This document shows, in pieces, positions 44,147 to 53,941 of a DNA stretch of 64,000 nucleotides (within the stretch, counting starts at the first letter, position 1; each line of letters opens with the position of its first letter). The DNA comes from an uncultured Algimonas sp. GTDB lineage: Bacteria; Pseudomonadota; Alphaproteobacteria; Caulobacterales; Maricaulaceae. The notes under the pieces were generated by a model. The model was not told where the DNA came from. It did no database searches and worked only from the letters and a program-made list of their open reading frames with translations. Position numbers and translations under genes: made by a program. The stretch spans positions 186,001 to 250,000 of the forward strand of contig NZ_CANMJB010000004.1 of NCBI RefSeq assembly GCF_947498175.1. The letters are read 5' to 3'.

Positions 44147-44475
44147 AAGACCTGATGGGCCTGATGAAACAGGCCAAGGACATGCAAGCCAAGATGCAGG
44201 CCGCCCAAGCCGAAGTGGGCGACCTCGAAGCCACGGGCCGGTCGGGCGGCGGGCTGGTCACGATCACGCTGGCGGGCGGCGGCAACATGAAGACGCTCAC
44301 GCTCGACCCCTCGCTGCTGGGCAGTGCGGCGGACGAGGACCGCGAAATGCTCGAAGACCTGATCGTCGCGGCCTTCCAGGACGCCAAGGTCAAGCTCGAC
44401 CAGGCGGCGGCGGAGACGATGAAGTCCGCCATGGGCGACATCCCGCTCCCGCCCGGCATGAAGATGCCGTTCTAG
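44143..44475 (+). CDS. ybaB: YbaB/EbfC nucleoid-associated protein
   Basis: A 110-residue DNA-binding dimer. Helical N-terminus (MGLMKQAKDMQAKMQAAQAE), central sheet with GGGLVTITLAGGGNMKTLTL, and a C-terminal helix (AAFQDAKVKLDQAAAETMK). Overlaps dnaX (ATGA), the conserved dnaX-ybaB pair. recR, which usually follows, is absent here. Confidence 0.95.
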   Translation: MKDLMGLMKQAKDMQAKMQAAQAEVGDLEATGRSGGGLVTITLAGGGNMKTLTLDPSLLGSAADEDREMLEDLIVAAFQDAKVKLDQAAAETMKSAMGDIPLPPGMKMPF

Positions 44476-44702
44476 ATCCGATCCATCCTCGGCAATGCCG
44501 GTCTCGCGCACTTCAGCCGATCGGCATACATCCTTGGAATTCCGGGACGATTCAAGAAACCCCGAAATAAATCGCCAATTGGATCCTCGTGGCGGGGAAC
44601 CGGGGTATCTTAATCCCCATGACCCGAATGACCGCTTTTCTTTTCTGGCTTCCGATCTTCGTCGGCGCCGTCACGCCCGTGGAGGCGCGGGCCGGTCCGG
44701 CC

Positions 44703-45233
44703 CTAGGCGCTGGCCTTCAGCTTCTCGGCCTTCATCACCTTCTTGATCGCCCGCTCGCGCTTCAGGCGCGACAGGTGGTCGAGGAAGACGATGCCTTCGA
44801 GATGGTCCATCTCGTGCTGGATGCAGACGGCGTAGAGGCCTTCGCAGTCCTCCGTGACGCGCTTGCCGTCATAGTCGAGATAGGTGACCCGGCAGCTCTG
44901 CGGCCGTTCGACATCGTCGTAGATATCGGGAACGGACAGGCAGCCTTCCTGGTAGGGGAGGGTCTCGTCCGCTGGATCGAGGATTTCCGGATTGACGAAA
45001 TATTTCGGCTGCGGGTCTTCGCCCTCGCCGGCCAGGTCCATGACGATGACGCGTTGCGGCACGCCGATCTGGATCGCGGCCAGGCCGATGCCCGGCGCAG
45101 CGTACATGGTCGCCAGCATGTCGTCCATCAAGGCGCGCGTGTCGTCCGTAACCGTCGCGACGGGCTCGCTGACGGTCTTCAGACGCGGATCGGGCACCGT
45201 CAGGATCGGGCGGATTTTACCGGGCTTGGCCAT
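44703..45233 (-). CDS. def: Peptide deformylase
   Basis: Removes the formyl group from nascent-chain Met; 176 residues. Motif 1 [10 protein letters not shown], motif 2 EGCLSVP with the metal Cys, motif 3 QHEMDHLEG with the two His and catalytic Glu. The start at ATG 45233 gives the conserved N-terminus ([10 protein letters not shown]); the open frame is 18 codons longer. It stands alone, not with fmt. Confidence 0.95.
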   Translation of the reverse strand: MAKPGKIRPILTVPDPRLKTVSEPVATVTDDTRALMDDMLATMYAAPGIGLAAIQIGVPQRVIVMDLAGEGEDPQPKYFVNPEILDPADETLPYQEGCLSVPDIYDDVERPQSCRVTYLDYDGKRVTEDCEGLYAVCIQHEMDHLEGIVFLDHLSRLKRERAIKKVMKAEKLKASA

Positions 45234-45362
45234 GGATCCGAAGATAGGGGGCGCGGTGGGGAGGGTCAAGCGAGGCACTTCACCCACCCGTCTGCGGGGG
45301 GACGGACTTCGTCTTGTGAAGGCGGCAGAGACATGGCCCCGGCAATCGATGCCGGGCGTAGA

Positions 45363-46898
45363 TCAATTGGTCCTGTCCCTCGCGCGTTCCTTGGCCGTCT
45401 TGTCGGACAGATAGCGGTCCGGACTCCAGCTCTTGGCGAAGGGGCGCGTGCGGCCCGATGCCTGCATCACGAGCAAGTGATCGCGGGTCAGATCGCGCGG
45501 GCAGTCCACGCCGCAGGCATGGGCGATCATCTCGACCTCCTGGTTCAGCGTCTTGACGTAATTGCGCACACGCACGGCCTTGTTGGAGGGATCCAGCCCG
45601 GCCTGCAGGCGCGGATTGTGCGTGGTGATCCCAGTCGGGCAGGTGTTCTTGTCGCATTTCAGCGCCTGGATGCAGCCCAGGGCGAACATGAAGCCCCGGC
45701 CGTTATTGACCATGTCCGCCCCGACGCAGAAGGCCCAGGCCACGTCCGCCGAGGTGATGAGCTTGCCCGAGGCGATGATCTTGATCCGGTCGCGCAGTCC
45801 GGCCGCGACCAGCATGTCGTGCAGCAGCGGCAGGCTGTCCTCGATCAGCATGCCGGTGCTGTCGATTAGAGGCATGGGCGCGGCCCCGGTGCCGCCGTCG
45901 CCACTGTCCAGCGCGATGTAGTCGGGCGCGGACTCCGGTCCGCGCGCCAGGATCGTGTCGAGCAGCTGCTGGACCGGTCCGACCTGGCCCATGCAGAACT
46001 TGATGCCGGCCGGCCGGCCGGACACGCGGCGGACCTGCGCGATCAGGTCCAGCAATTCGTTCGCGTCGCCCGCATCGACGTGGCGGTTGGGCGACAGGGC
46101 CGAGACGCCGGCCGGGATGCCGCGGATCTGCGCGATCTCTTCGGTCACCTTGGCGGCCGGCAGGATGCCGCCCTTGCCGGGCTTGGCGCCTTGGGACAGC
46201 TTGATCTCGATCATCTTGACGTTCGGGTTCTCGCAGATCTCGGCGAGCTTGACCTCGTTTAGCGTCGCGTCCGGGTTCCGCGCGCCGAACTTGGCCGTGC
46301 CGAGCTGGTAGACGACGTCGCACCCGCCTTCGAGATGGTAGGGCGAGACGCCGCCCTCGCCGGTGTTGAGATAGCATCCCGCCATCTGCGCCCCGTGGGA
46401 CAGGGCCCGGATGGCCGGGGCGGAGAGCGAACCGTAGCTCATCGCGCTGATGTTGAAGAAGCTCGTCGGCTGGTAAGGGTGGGCCGTGTCCGGCCCGATG
46501 ACGAAGGGCGGCGTGATCCGGTCGTCTTCGTCGAATTTGGGGAACAGCCCGTTGGCGAAGATGGGTGATCCGGGCGCATAGTTCTTGGTCGATCCGAACG
46601 GAACCACGTCCTTGCCATGTTCGCACACATGCTTGACCCAGTCGCGTTCGGCCCGGTTGAAGGGCAGCTCTTCGCGGTCCATCGCAAAGAAATATTGCCG
46701 GAAGAATTCGCCCAGCGTTTCGAACAGGTTCCGGAAGTGACCGATGACCGGATAGTTGCGCCAGATCGTGTTGCGCGTCTGCGTCTTGTCGTAGACGAAC
46801 AGGCCAAGCGCCCCCAGCACCAGCAGGCCGATCGCGAACAGGAAGAGCGAGCCGAGCAGTTCAAGACCGTGTGCGGCGAAATCGGCGAAAGCGTCCAT
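45363..46898 (-). CDS. FMN-binding glutamate synthase family protein
   Basis: A 511-residue protein with the GltB central/FMN domain but no amidotransferase domain. An N-terminal TM (LGSLFLFAIGLLVLGALGLF) anchors it; then MSYGSLSAPAIRALSHGAQM, LNTGEGGVSPYHLEGGCD, IKLSQGAKPGKGGILP, DGGTGAAPMPLI and a cysteine cluster CIQALKCDKNTCPTG for an iron-sulfur centre. Such proteins are widespread, but their reaction is not established; glutamate synthase activity should not be assumed. Confidence 0.88.
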   Translation of the reverse strand: MDAFADFAAHGLELLGSLFLFAIGLLVLGALGLFVYDKTQTRNTIWRNYPVIGHFRNLFETLGEFFRQYFFAMDREELPFNRAERDWVKHVCEHGKDVVPFGSTKNYAPGSPIFANGLFPKFDEDDRITPPFVIGPDTAHPYQPTSFFNISAMSYGSLSAPAIRALSHGAQMAGCYLNTGEGGVSPYHLEGGCDVVYQLGTAKFGARNPDATLNEVKLAEICENPNVKMIEIKLSQGAKPGKGGILPAAKVTEEIAQIRGIPAGVSALSPNRHVDAGDANELLDLIAQVRRVSGRPAGIKFCMGQVGPVQQLLDTILARGPESAPDYIALDSGDGGTGAAPMPLIDSTGMLIEDSLPLLHDMLVAAGLRDRIKIIASGKLITSADVAWAFCVGADMVNNGRGFMFALGCIQALKCDKNTCPTGITTHNPRLQAGLDPSNKAVRVRNYVKTLNQEVEMIAHACGVDCPRDLTRDHLLVMQASGRTRPFAKSWSPDRYLSDKTAKERARDRTN

Positions 46899-47134
46899 GA
46901 CAGCGCTATGCGCGCCGGGGCGGTCGGTTGCAAGACGCGCCGATTGACGCGGGATCGGCCATTGCGGGGCCGAGCGACATCATCCCGGTCCAAGCTTCGA
47001 GGCCACGGTTTTCGAACGGCCATCCGACGAGACGTCATTCATCGTCCCGATCGCCGTCGGTTCGGCCTGCGTCATGAGGTGCGGGCCCGCAAAAACTCCA
47101 TGCCAGCGGCGCATCCTTGTCCTATGGAAGCCGC

Positions 47135-47971
47135 ATGACGGTCTTGACCGATCCTGTCCCCGCGACACGCGCCGGCCATGGAGGTGCGGCCCGGTTGGCC
47201 TTGGCGGGTTGGGCGGCGATGATGCTGGCCTATGCCGCGATCTTCGCGCTGTTCGGCGACGGCGATGTCTGGAGCGCGCTGCAACGCGCCCTCATCAACA
47301 CGCTGCCAGCGGCGTTTCTGTCTTGGCCGATTGCGATCTTGATCGAACGGCGCTTGATCGGGGCGCATCCCGCGGTCCAGCTCTGCCTGCATGTCGGCCT
47401 GGCGCTCTGTTTCGCGGTGCTCTGGTATATCGGCATCCAGGTGGGTTACGGTCTGCAATCCGGATGGGCCAGCGGCGGCATCGTCGGACGGCCTTTGCTG
47501 GGTGTCGCGCTGACCTGGCAGTCCTTCCAGGGCGTGACGCTCTATGCGGTCATCGCTGGCTATGCCTATGCCGCTCATTACCGGCGGGAACTGACGGCCC
47601 TGCGCGAGCGCCTGTCCCGGGATGTGCCAGACGCGTCCGTTCCGGCGACGCGCACCGTTTTCGTCAAGGACGGCAAAGCGATCCGGCCTGTGGCATTGTC
47701 CGACATCCTGCTTCTGTCCGGGGCGGGCGACTATACGGAAGTCGCCACGCGCAACGGCACCTATCTCTCCTCCGCGTCGCTGGACCGGTTCGAAGCGGAC
47801 TTGCCCACCGAGGGTTTTCTGCGGGTGCACCGCTCTCACATCGTCCGGACGGACGCCGTGCTATCCGTCGAAAGCGGGGGCAATGGCCGGTTGACCTTGC
47901 ACCTGCCGTCCGGCCGGTCCGTCACGACGAGCCGGGCGGGTGCGGGCCGGTTTCGCGGCCGCGCCCTTTGA
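47135..47971 (+). CDS. LytTR DNA-binding protein with membrane domain
   Basis: A 278-residue regulator. Four predicted TM helices in the first 150 residues (LALAGWAAMMLAYAAIFALF, LPAAFLSWPIAILI, LHVGLALCFAVLWYIGIQVG, FQGVTLYAVIAGYAYAAHY) precede a LytTR domain (RTVFVKDGKAIRPVALSDIL, GDYTEVATRNGTY, GFLRVHRSHIVRTDAV). Membrane-embedded LytTR proteins sense an unknown signal and bind DNA directly. It lies 80 bp before the hydrolase gene on the same strand. Confidence 0.85.
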   Translation: MTVLTDPVPATRAGHGGAARLALAGWAAMMLAYAAIFALFGDGDVWSALQRALINTLPAAFLSWPIAILIERRLIGAHPAVQLCLHVGLALCFAVLWYIGIQVGYGLQSGWASGGIVGRPLLGVALTWQSFQGVTLYAVIAGYAYAAHYRRELTALRERLSRDVPDASVPATRTVFVKDGKAIRPVALSDILLLSGAGDYTEVATRNGTYLSSASLDRFEADLPTEGFLRVHRSHIVRTDAVLSVESGGNGRLTLHLPSGRSVTTSRAGAGRFRGRAL

Positions 47972-48051
47972 GACCTGTCGATTGGCGGTCGAAACCTGTC
48001 GGTTCATGGATTTTCGCGGATGCGGCGGGCCGGCACGCTAGCGGGACCGGC

Positions 48052-49380
48052 ATGAAACGTCATCCATGCCTGATAGGGTCCGCCCTTGTTCTGACAGCTT
48101 GCGCGACGGGGCCGGTCGGGCCGCAGCTTCATGTGGCGGACCGGCTGGTCTGGTCCGAACCGCCGTCCCTGGTCGCGACGGGTCTTTCGCCGGGTGCGTC
48201 CTACGGGCTGGTCACGGAACGCCGGTCCTTCTGGGACGCGGACGCGACCGAGCGGTCCCGGCTGAGCTACCGCGCGGATGCTTCGGGCAGACTGGACACG
48301 TCGCGCGCCGTGCCGGACGGCGAAACCTCAGCCAGCGTCTACGAGCCCATCCGGGCCATGGCCTATTTCAACGACGAAGTGCTGGACGATCTGGGAATGG
48401 GCGAGATGAGGTTCCGGCTGCTGGACGCTGCGGGCAACCCGGTTCTGGAACGCACGGTCGGTCTCGGCCCCGATCCGGACGGGCTGGTCGAAACGACGCT
48501 CGGGCCCGATTTTCCGGGGGCCTATCTCCTGCGGCGGCGCGATGCCGGAGGCGCGCAACCCGCCATCGTGGTGCTCGGCGGGTCGGAAGGCGGAGACCGC
48601 GGATCCCGCGCGACCGCACCCGCTCTGGCGGCCGAAGGCTATGCGGCGCTGGGCCTGCCCTATTATTCACCGGCTTGGTTCGGAGCGACGCCGCAGTTCC
48701 CAGAGCTGCGTCGCGCCTTCGCCGAACTGCCCGTGGACTATCTGGAACGGGCCGTCGCCATGCTGCGCCAGCAGCCGGGCGTGGATCCGGACCGTATTCT
48801 GCTGTGGGGCGGATCGAAGGGAGCTGAATATGCCCTGCTGGCCGGGTCGCTGATCCCCGACGACAGTGCGGGCGGCGGGTTTTGCGCCATCGTCGCGGAC
48901 GTGCCCACGGACGTCGTCTGGGAAGGCTGGGGTCCGGGCACGACGCCGGGCGAGACGTCCGGCTTCTCCTGGCGCGGCGAGGCGTTGCCGTTCGTGCCCT
49001 ACGAGGAAATGGGCCGGGCGCTGGACCGGTCCGATCCCTACACCATGACACAGGCGCATGAAGAGGGGCGCGCGGCCAACCCCGATCGTGTCGCGGCGGC
49101 CCGGATCCGCGTCGAAGCGATCGACGAACCCGTCCTCGTCATCGGCGGCGGTCAGGACACGACCTGGGCATCCGGACGAATGGCGCGCGCGATTGAGCGA
49201 CAGCGCGATTCAGCCGGTCTCGAAACCGAAAGCTATCTCTATCCGGAGGGCGGGCACGGCGTCGGCGGGACGCCCTTGGTGCGGACATCGCCGGCCAATC
49301 TGGCCGCACGGCTGGAAAGCTTTCCGGCCAGTCTTGATTTCGTGCGCCGTCACGCTCGGCGCGACGACTGTCGGACATAA
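48052..49380 (+). CDS. BAAT/acyl-CoA thioester hydrolase-family lipoprotein
   Basis: A 442-residue alpha/beta hydrolase. Lipobox at LVLTACATG; N-terminal Ig-like thioesterase region (LHVADRLVWSEPPSLVATGL), then a hydrolase fold with oxyanion region VVLGGSEGGDRG, nucleophile GGSKGAEYAL (Ser), GGGQDTTW (Asp) and GGHGVGGTP (His). It resembles bile acid-CoA acyltransferase/thioesterase proteins, but secretion as a lipoprotein makes an acyl-CoA substrate unlikely. The upstream frame to 47074 is a shadow of the LytTR gene. Confidence 0.8.
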   Translation: MKRHPCLIGSALVLTACATGPVGPQLHVADRLVWSEPPSLVATGLSPGASYGLVTERRSFWDADATERSRLSYRADASGRLDTSRAVPDGETSASVYEPIRAMAYFNDEVLDDLGMGEMRFRLLDAAGNPVLERTVGLGPDPDGLVETTLGPDFPGAYLLRRRDAGGAQPAIVVLGGSEGGDRGSRATAPALAAEGYAALGLPYYSPAWFGATPQFPELRRAFAELPVDYLERAVAMLRQQPGVDPDRILLWGGSKGAEYALLAGSLIPDDSAGGGFCAIVADVPTDVVWEGWGPGTTPGETSGFSWRGEALPFVPYEEMGRALDRSDPYTMTQAHEEGRAANPDRVAAARIRVEAIDEPVLVIGGGQDTTWASGRMARAIERQRDSAGLETESYLYPEGGHGVGGTPLVRTSPANLAARLESFPASLDFVRRHARRDDCRT

Positions 49381-49388
49381 AGGTTTCC

Positions 49389-49463
49389 CTTAACGCAGTT
49401 TTCATACGTCTTTCGATAAAACATTATTGAAAAACGATATGGATAAGGTTATACTGCGTTAAG
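49389..49463. promoter_or_regulatory. 11-bp inverted repeat flanking the efflux promoter region
   Basis: CTTAACGCAGT (49389-49399) and its exact complement ACTGCGTTAAG (49453-49463) are separated by 53 AT-rich bases, 32 bp before the RND adaptor start. Possible paired operators for a looping repressor. The first arm also forms a seven-of-eight CtrA match (TTAA-N7-TTCA, 49390-49404). Confidence 0.5.
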
Positions 49464-49494
49464 ACCGGCGTGCCAGCCGGTGAGGGAGACCGTC

Positions 49495-50730
49495 ATGGAC
49501 GACTTTGAGGCCGAGACCGGAACAGGGCGCCGCCAGGCCCCGCGAAAGCGCAGATTGCTGACCCACCGCATATTGGCGGTGATGCTGCCGCTGATCGTGA
49601 TCGGCGGCGCGGTCGGGGCGACGGTGGCGATGAGCGCGCTGGCCCCCGAACCCGAAGAAACGGATGATCCGATCAAGGCGCTGCCCGTGCTGACCGCGCT
49701 GGCCGAGGCCGGGACGGTGCAGCTCAGCGTCACGACGCAAGGCGAGGTCCAGCCGCGCACCGAAATCGCCCTCGTCGCGCAAGTCCCGGGCCGCATCACC
49801 TACATGTCGCCGGACTTTCTCGAAGGCGGGCAATTCCGCCGCGGCGACCTGCTGGTGCGGATCGATCCGGCCGAATACCGGCTGCGCGTGACTCAGGCCA
49901 AGGCCAACGTCTCGCAGGCCGAGACCGTGCTGGCGCGCGAGCGGTCCGAAGCCGATCTGGCCCGCATGGATTGGGAGGATCTCGGCTCGGGTCAGGCCGC
50001 GACGCCGTTGACCCTGCGCCAGCCGCAAATGGCCGAAGCGGCCGCGCAGCTGGAATCCGCCAAGGCACAGCTGGCCGAGGCCGAGCTGCAATTGTCGCGC
50101 ACGCAGATCCACGCGCCCTTCGACGGACGCGTGACCGAACGCCAGGTCGACGCCGGGGAGTTCGTCGGCCCGAACGGATCGCTGGGCCGCGTCTACGCCA
50201 CCGACATCATGGATGTGCGCCTGCCGCTGACGCAGTCCGATCTGCGCCAGGCCGGGCTCTATCTCGGCTATGCCGCCGATATGCGCACGGGGATTCCCGT
50301 GACCCTGTCCACGGATGTGGCCGGGCGGCGCACGGAATGGACCGGGCGCATCACACGCACCGATGCGCGCTTCGACAGCCAATCACGCGTGCTGCATGCC
50401 TATGTGGAAGTGCGCGACGCCTTCGCCGAAGGCCGGCCGCCGCTGGCGCCGGGCCTGTTCGTGGATGCGGCCATCGCCGGGCCGACGCTGGACGACGTGG
50501 TGACGGTGCCGCGCGCGGCCCTTCGCGGGACGGGCGAAATCTATGTCGCCAATGCGGACGGCACGTTGGCCATCCGGGAGGTCGAGGTGCAATCGTCCGA
50601 CCGGGACCGGGCCGTCTTGAAGTCAGGCGTATCGGCGGGTGAAAACGTGGTCGTGTCGCCCATCCGCGGCGCCGCGGACGGCATGAAGGTCGAGGTCGTG
50701 GATCCGGCGCAAACGACGGCGGGGGCATAG
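49495..50730 (+). CDS. RND efflux periplasmic adaptor subunit
   Basis: A 411-residue HlyD/MexE-type adaptor. N-terminal TM anchor (RILAVMLPLIVIGGAVGATV), a barrel/lipoyl segment (VTTQGEVQPRTEIALVAQVP), an alpha-hairpin (RVTQAKANVSQAETVLARER), and IHAPFDGRVTERQVDAGEFV. ATG 49495 follows GAGGGAGACC. The permease starts 4 bp after its stop. No outer-membrane TolC-like gene is next, so a shared one is probably used. Confidence 0.9.
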   Translation: MDDFEAETGTGRRQAPRKRRLLTHRILAVMLPLIVIGGAVGATVAMSALAPEPEETDDPIKALPVLTALAEAGTVQLSVTTQGEVQPRTEIALVAQVPGRITYMSPDFLEGGQFRRGDLLVRIDPAEYRLRVTQAKANVSQAETVLARERSEADLARMDWEDLGSGQAATPLTLRQPQMAEAAAQLESAKAQLAEAELQLSRTQIHAPFDGRVTERQVDAGEFVGPNGSLGRVYATDIMDVRLPLTQSDLRQAGLYLGYAADMRTGIPVTLSTDVAGRRTEWTGRITRTDARFDSQSRVLHAYVEVRDAFAEGRPPLAPGLFVDAAIAGPTLDDVVTVPRAALRGTGEIYVANADGTLAIREVEVQSSDRDRAVLKSGVSAGENVVVSPIRGAADGMKVEVVDPAQTTAGA

Positions 50731-50734
50731 GGTC

Positions 50735-53700
50735 ATGAAATCCATCATCCGCTGGTGGGCGTCCAATCCGGTCGCCGCGAACCTGCTCATGATCATCTGC
50801 CTGATCGGCGGTCTGGTCAGCTTTTTCACCATCGACCGCGAGCTGGAACCCTATGTCGAATTTCCGGGCGCCTGGACCCAGGTCAGCTGGCCGGGGGCCT
50901 CGCCGCAGGATGTCGAGGAACAGATCGTCGTGCGTATGGAGGAAGCGCTGTCCGCCGTGGACGGCGTCAACCGCATGTGGTCCTTCGCCGGCGAAGGCGG
51001 CGGCTCGGTGACGGTCGTCGGCAAGAACGGCGTGGACGAGACGCGCCTCATGGCCGACGTCAAGCGCGCCGTGGACGGCATCAGCAATTTCCCGCCCGCA
51101 GCCGAAGAGCCGCAGGTCAACATCTTCCGCAACCAGAACGAAATGATCCGAATCGCCGTGACGGGCGATGCCGACGTGTCAGAGCGCGAATTGAAACGGT
51201 TCGCCGAGAAGACCCGCCGCGAGGTCGCCCTGCTGGGGTTCGTCCCATCGGTCGATCTATTCGGCGTGCGGGGCGAGGAGGTGTCGATCGAAGTCTCCGA
51301 AGAGGCTCTGCGCAAATACGGTCTGACGCTGGGCGACGTGGCGGCCGCGGTGCGCGGCACCTCTGTGAACAGCTCGTCCGGGCGGGTCCGGACCGAAGTC
51401 GGGTCCGTCCAGTTGCGCACCCGCAACCAAGCCGACAGCCAAGCGGATTTCGAGGATATCATCGTGCGGCAGGAACCGGGCGGCGCGGTCATCCGCGTGC
51501 GCGACGTGGCGACCGTGATCGACGGCTTCGAGGAGGTGGACCTGCTGGCGACCGTCAACGGCGAACGCACCATCCTGGTCCAGATCATGAACGGGCCGAA
51601 CATGGACATCCTGAAAATGTCCGACAATGTGAAGGACTATCTCGACGGCGTGGCCGACGATCTGCCGGACGGCATCGCGATGACGGTGTGGAACGATGCG
51701 GCGGACGATTATTCCGGGCGAATCAACTCCATCGCATCCAACTTCTTCTTCGGCCTGCTGCTGGTCTGCCTGACGCTGATGCTGTTCCTGCGGCCCAAGA
51801 TCGCGCTGTGGGTGTCGATCGGGATCGCGACGGCCTTCCTCGGCGGGCTGGCCCTGCTGCCGCTATTCGGCGTGTCGCTGAACATGATTTCGACCTTCGC
51901 CTTCCTGCTGGTGATCGGCGTCATCGTGGACGATGCGATCATCGTCGGCGAGGCGATCCATTTCAAGACCGAAGAAGGCGAGACCGATCTGGACGCGGCC
52001 GTCAGCGGAACGATGATGGTGGTCAAACCGGTCATCTTCGCCGTGCTGACGACGATGATCTTCTTCGCGCCCTGGATGTATCTGTCGGGCGGGACGAGCG
52101 AATTCACCCGCGCCATCTCCCTGGTCGTGATCCTGGCGCTGTTCTTCTCCTTGATCGAGTCGCTGCTGATCCTGCCCGCGCACCTGGCGCATCTGAAGCC
52201 GGTCGATCCGAAAAACCCGATCACGAGGGTCCAGCGCAAGATCGCCGACAGCCTGACCTTCGTGGCCGAACGCGTCTACCGTCCGTTCATGACGGGCGCG
52301 CTGCGACGGCGCTACCTGACGGCAGCGGTTTTCCTGGGCATCATGATATTGTGCGTCGGCGTGGTGACCAACGGTTTGGTCAAGTCGGTCTTCTTCCCGC
52401 AGGGCGAATCGGACCAGATCGACATCACGGTGCAGCTGCCCGAAGGCACGCCCTATGCGCGCACGCTCGAAGTGCTGGAACAGATCCAGATCGCGGAGAA
52501 GACGCTGGTCGAGGAGATCGCCGCGACCGACGGCGAACTGATCGAGAACTGGTACACGCGGTCGCGCGACAACCAAGTGCTGGCGCTGGTCAAGCTGGTG
52601 CCGCCGGAAGACCGCGCCATGGAGATCAGCGAGGCGGCCGACCGCTTCCGCGAACTGATCGGCGACGTGCCGGATGCGGAGACCATCTCCGTCTCCTACG
52701 GCAGCAACAATAACGGACCGGCGGTCCAGTATGTGCTGAACGCGAAATCCTTCGAGGATCTTAACGAGGCCGCCGACGACCTGATGGCGCAGCTGCGCAG
52801 CTATGACGGCGTGTTCAATGTGGTCAACGACATGGAAAGCGCGACCGAGGAAGTGCAGTTCGACCTGAAACCGGGTGCGGAAGCGCTGGGGGTCACGACG
52901 GCGGACGTCTCGCGCCAGATCCGGCAGGGTTTCTTCGGCGAGGAAGTCCAGCGCCTGCCGCGCGACGGCGAGGACGTGCGCGTCTATGTGCGCTATCCGC
53001 GCGCCGACCGGGAATCGCTCGACTTCTTGAACGGCATCCGCATCCGTACCCTGGACGGGCGCGAAGTGCCGCTGGAAGCGGTGGCGTCCCTGCGGTTCGA
53101 GCCGGGCACCAACCGGATCCTGCGCCGCGAGCGCCAGCGCGCCGTGATCGTCTCGGCCGAAGTGGAGGAAGAGCGCATCGCGGAAATCCGTAAGGCGCTC
53201 GACGAGGATTTCTTCGAGACGTTCGAGGAGACCTATCCCGAAGTCACGCGCGGCGACATCGGCCGGTCGCAGGACGAAGCCGAGATGCAACAGGAATTGC
53301 TGATCCTGTTCCTGATCGCCATCGGTATCGCCTACTTCCTCGTCGCCGTGTCGTTCCAGTCCTATTCGGAACCGATCCTGATCCTGCTGGCGGCGATCCC
53401 GTTCTGCTATTGCGGGATGATCATCGGCCATCTGGTCATGGGCTACACCATGTCTCTATTGTCGCTGCTGGGCATGTTCGCGGCGGCCGGAGTGGCGGTG
53501 AACGACAATCTGGTCCTGCTGGACTACGTCCACAAACTCAGGGCCAGAGGCATGGACGGCGCGCAGGCGCTGGTCGAAGCCGGCACGCGCCGCTTCCGTC
53601 CGATCCTGCTGACCTCGCTGACGACCTTCGTCGGCTTGCTCCCCCTGCTGACCGAGCGTTCGCTGCAGGCGCAATGGCTGATCCCGATCGGGATCAGCCT

Positions 53701-53881
53701 GGCCTTCGGCGTCTTTTTCGCCCTGTTCGTGACCCTGTTCTTCGTGCCGGCACTCTACGGCATCGGTGCGGATATACGCCGCTATGGGGCCTATCTGTTC
53801 AAGGGCCGCGAGTCGGCGCGGTTCTCCGAAAGCCTCGATCCGGACGTGCCGCCGCGAGAGGCGCTCGCGCCAGCCGAGTAG
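50735..53881 (+). CDS. RND efflux permease (AcrB/MexB-like superfamily)
   Basis: A 1048-residue inner-membrane proton antiporter: 12 TM pattern with two large periplasmic loops. TM4 carries the paired Asp proton relay (VIGVIVDDAIIVGEA). TM1 follows IIRWWASNPVAANLLMII; a second-half block is EPILILLAAIPFCYCGMIIG. It looks like a member of the broad MMPL/HAE1-like alphaproteobacterial group rather than AcrB itself. Substrate unknown. It is followed by a GC-rich hairpin terminator. Confidence 0.93.
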   Translation: MKSIIRWWASNPVAANLLMIICLIGGLVSFFTIDRELEPYVEFPGAWTQVSWPGASPQDVEEQIVVRMEEALSAVDGVNRMWSFAGEGGGSVTVVGKNGVDETRLMADVKRAVDGISNFPPAAEEPQVNIFRNQNEMIRIAVTGDADVSERELKRFAEKTRREVALLGFVPSVDLFGVRGEEVSIEVSEEALRKYGLTLGDVAAAVRGTSVNSSSGRVRTEVGSVQLRTRNQADSQADFEDIIVRQEPGGAVIRVRDVATVIDGFEEVDLLATVNGERTILVQIMNGPNMDILKMSDNVKDYLDGVADDLPDGIAMTVWNDAADDYSGRINSIASNFFFGLLLVCLTLMLFLRPKIALWVSIGIATAFLGGLALLPLFGVSLNMISTFAFLLVIGVIVDDAIIVGEAIHFKTEEGETDLDAAVSGTMMVVKPVIFAVLTTMIFFAPWMYLSGGTSEFTRAISLVVILALFFSLIESLLILPAHLAHLKPVDPKNPITRVQRKIADSLTFVAERVYRPFMTGALRRRYLTAAVFLGIMILCVGVVTNGLVKSVFFPQGESDQIDITVQLPEGTPYARTLEVLEQIQIAEKTLVEEIAATDGELIENWYTRSRDNQVLALVKLVPPEDRAMEISEAADRFRELIGDVPDAETISVSYGSNNNGPAVQYVLNAKSFEDLNEAADDLMAQLRSYDGVFNVVNDMESATEEVQFDLKPGAEALGVTTADVSRQIRQGFFGEEVQRLPRDGEDVRVYVRYPRADRESLDFLNGIRIRTLDGREVPLEAVASLRFEPGTNRILRRERQRAVIVSAEVEEERIAEIRKALDEDFFETFEETYPEVTRGDIGRSQDEAEMQQELLILFLIAIGIAYFLVAVSFQSYSEPILILLAAIPFCYCGMIIGHLVMGYTMSLLSLLGMFAAAGVAVNDNLVLLDYVHKLRARGMDGAQALVEAGTRRFRPILLTSLTTFVGLLPLLTERSLQAQWLIPIGISLAFGVFFALFVTLFFVPALYGIGADIRRYGAYLFKGRESARFSESLDPDVPPREALAPAE

Positions 53882-53899
53882 TCGACCCGGACCGAATGC

Positions 53900-53938
53900 C
53901 GCGCCGCGCATCCATTCCGGGGCGCGGCGCGTTCTTCG
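53900..53938 (+). terminator. Hairpin terminator after the RND operon
   Basis: 10-bp stem CGCGCCGCGC (53900-53909) / GCGCGGCGCG (53922-53931), then TTCTTCGTT, immediately before the nth start. Confidence 0.6.
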
Positions 53939-53941
53939 TTC

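Noticed and set aside
44589-45869. Open frame starting MTRMTAFLFWLPIFVGAV, resembling a signal peptide, before def
   Set aside because: It runs antisense through def and the FMN protein gene. The signal-like start may be a fragment, but nothing supports a gene.
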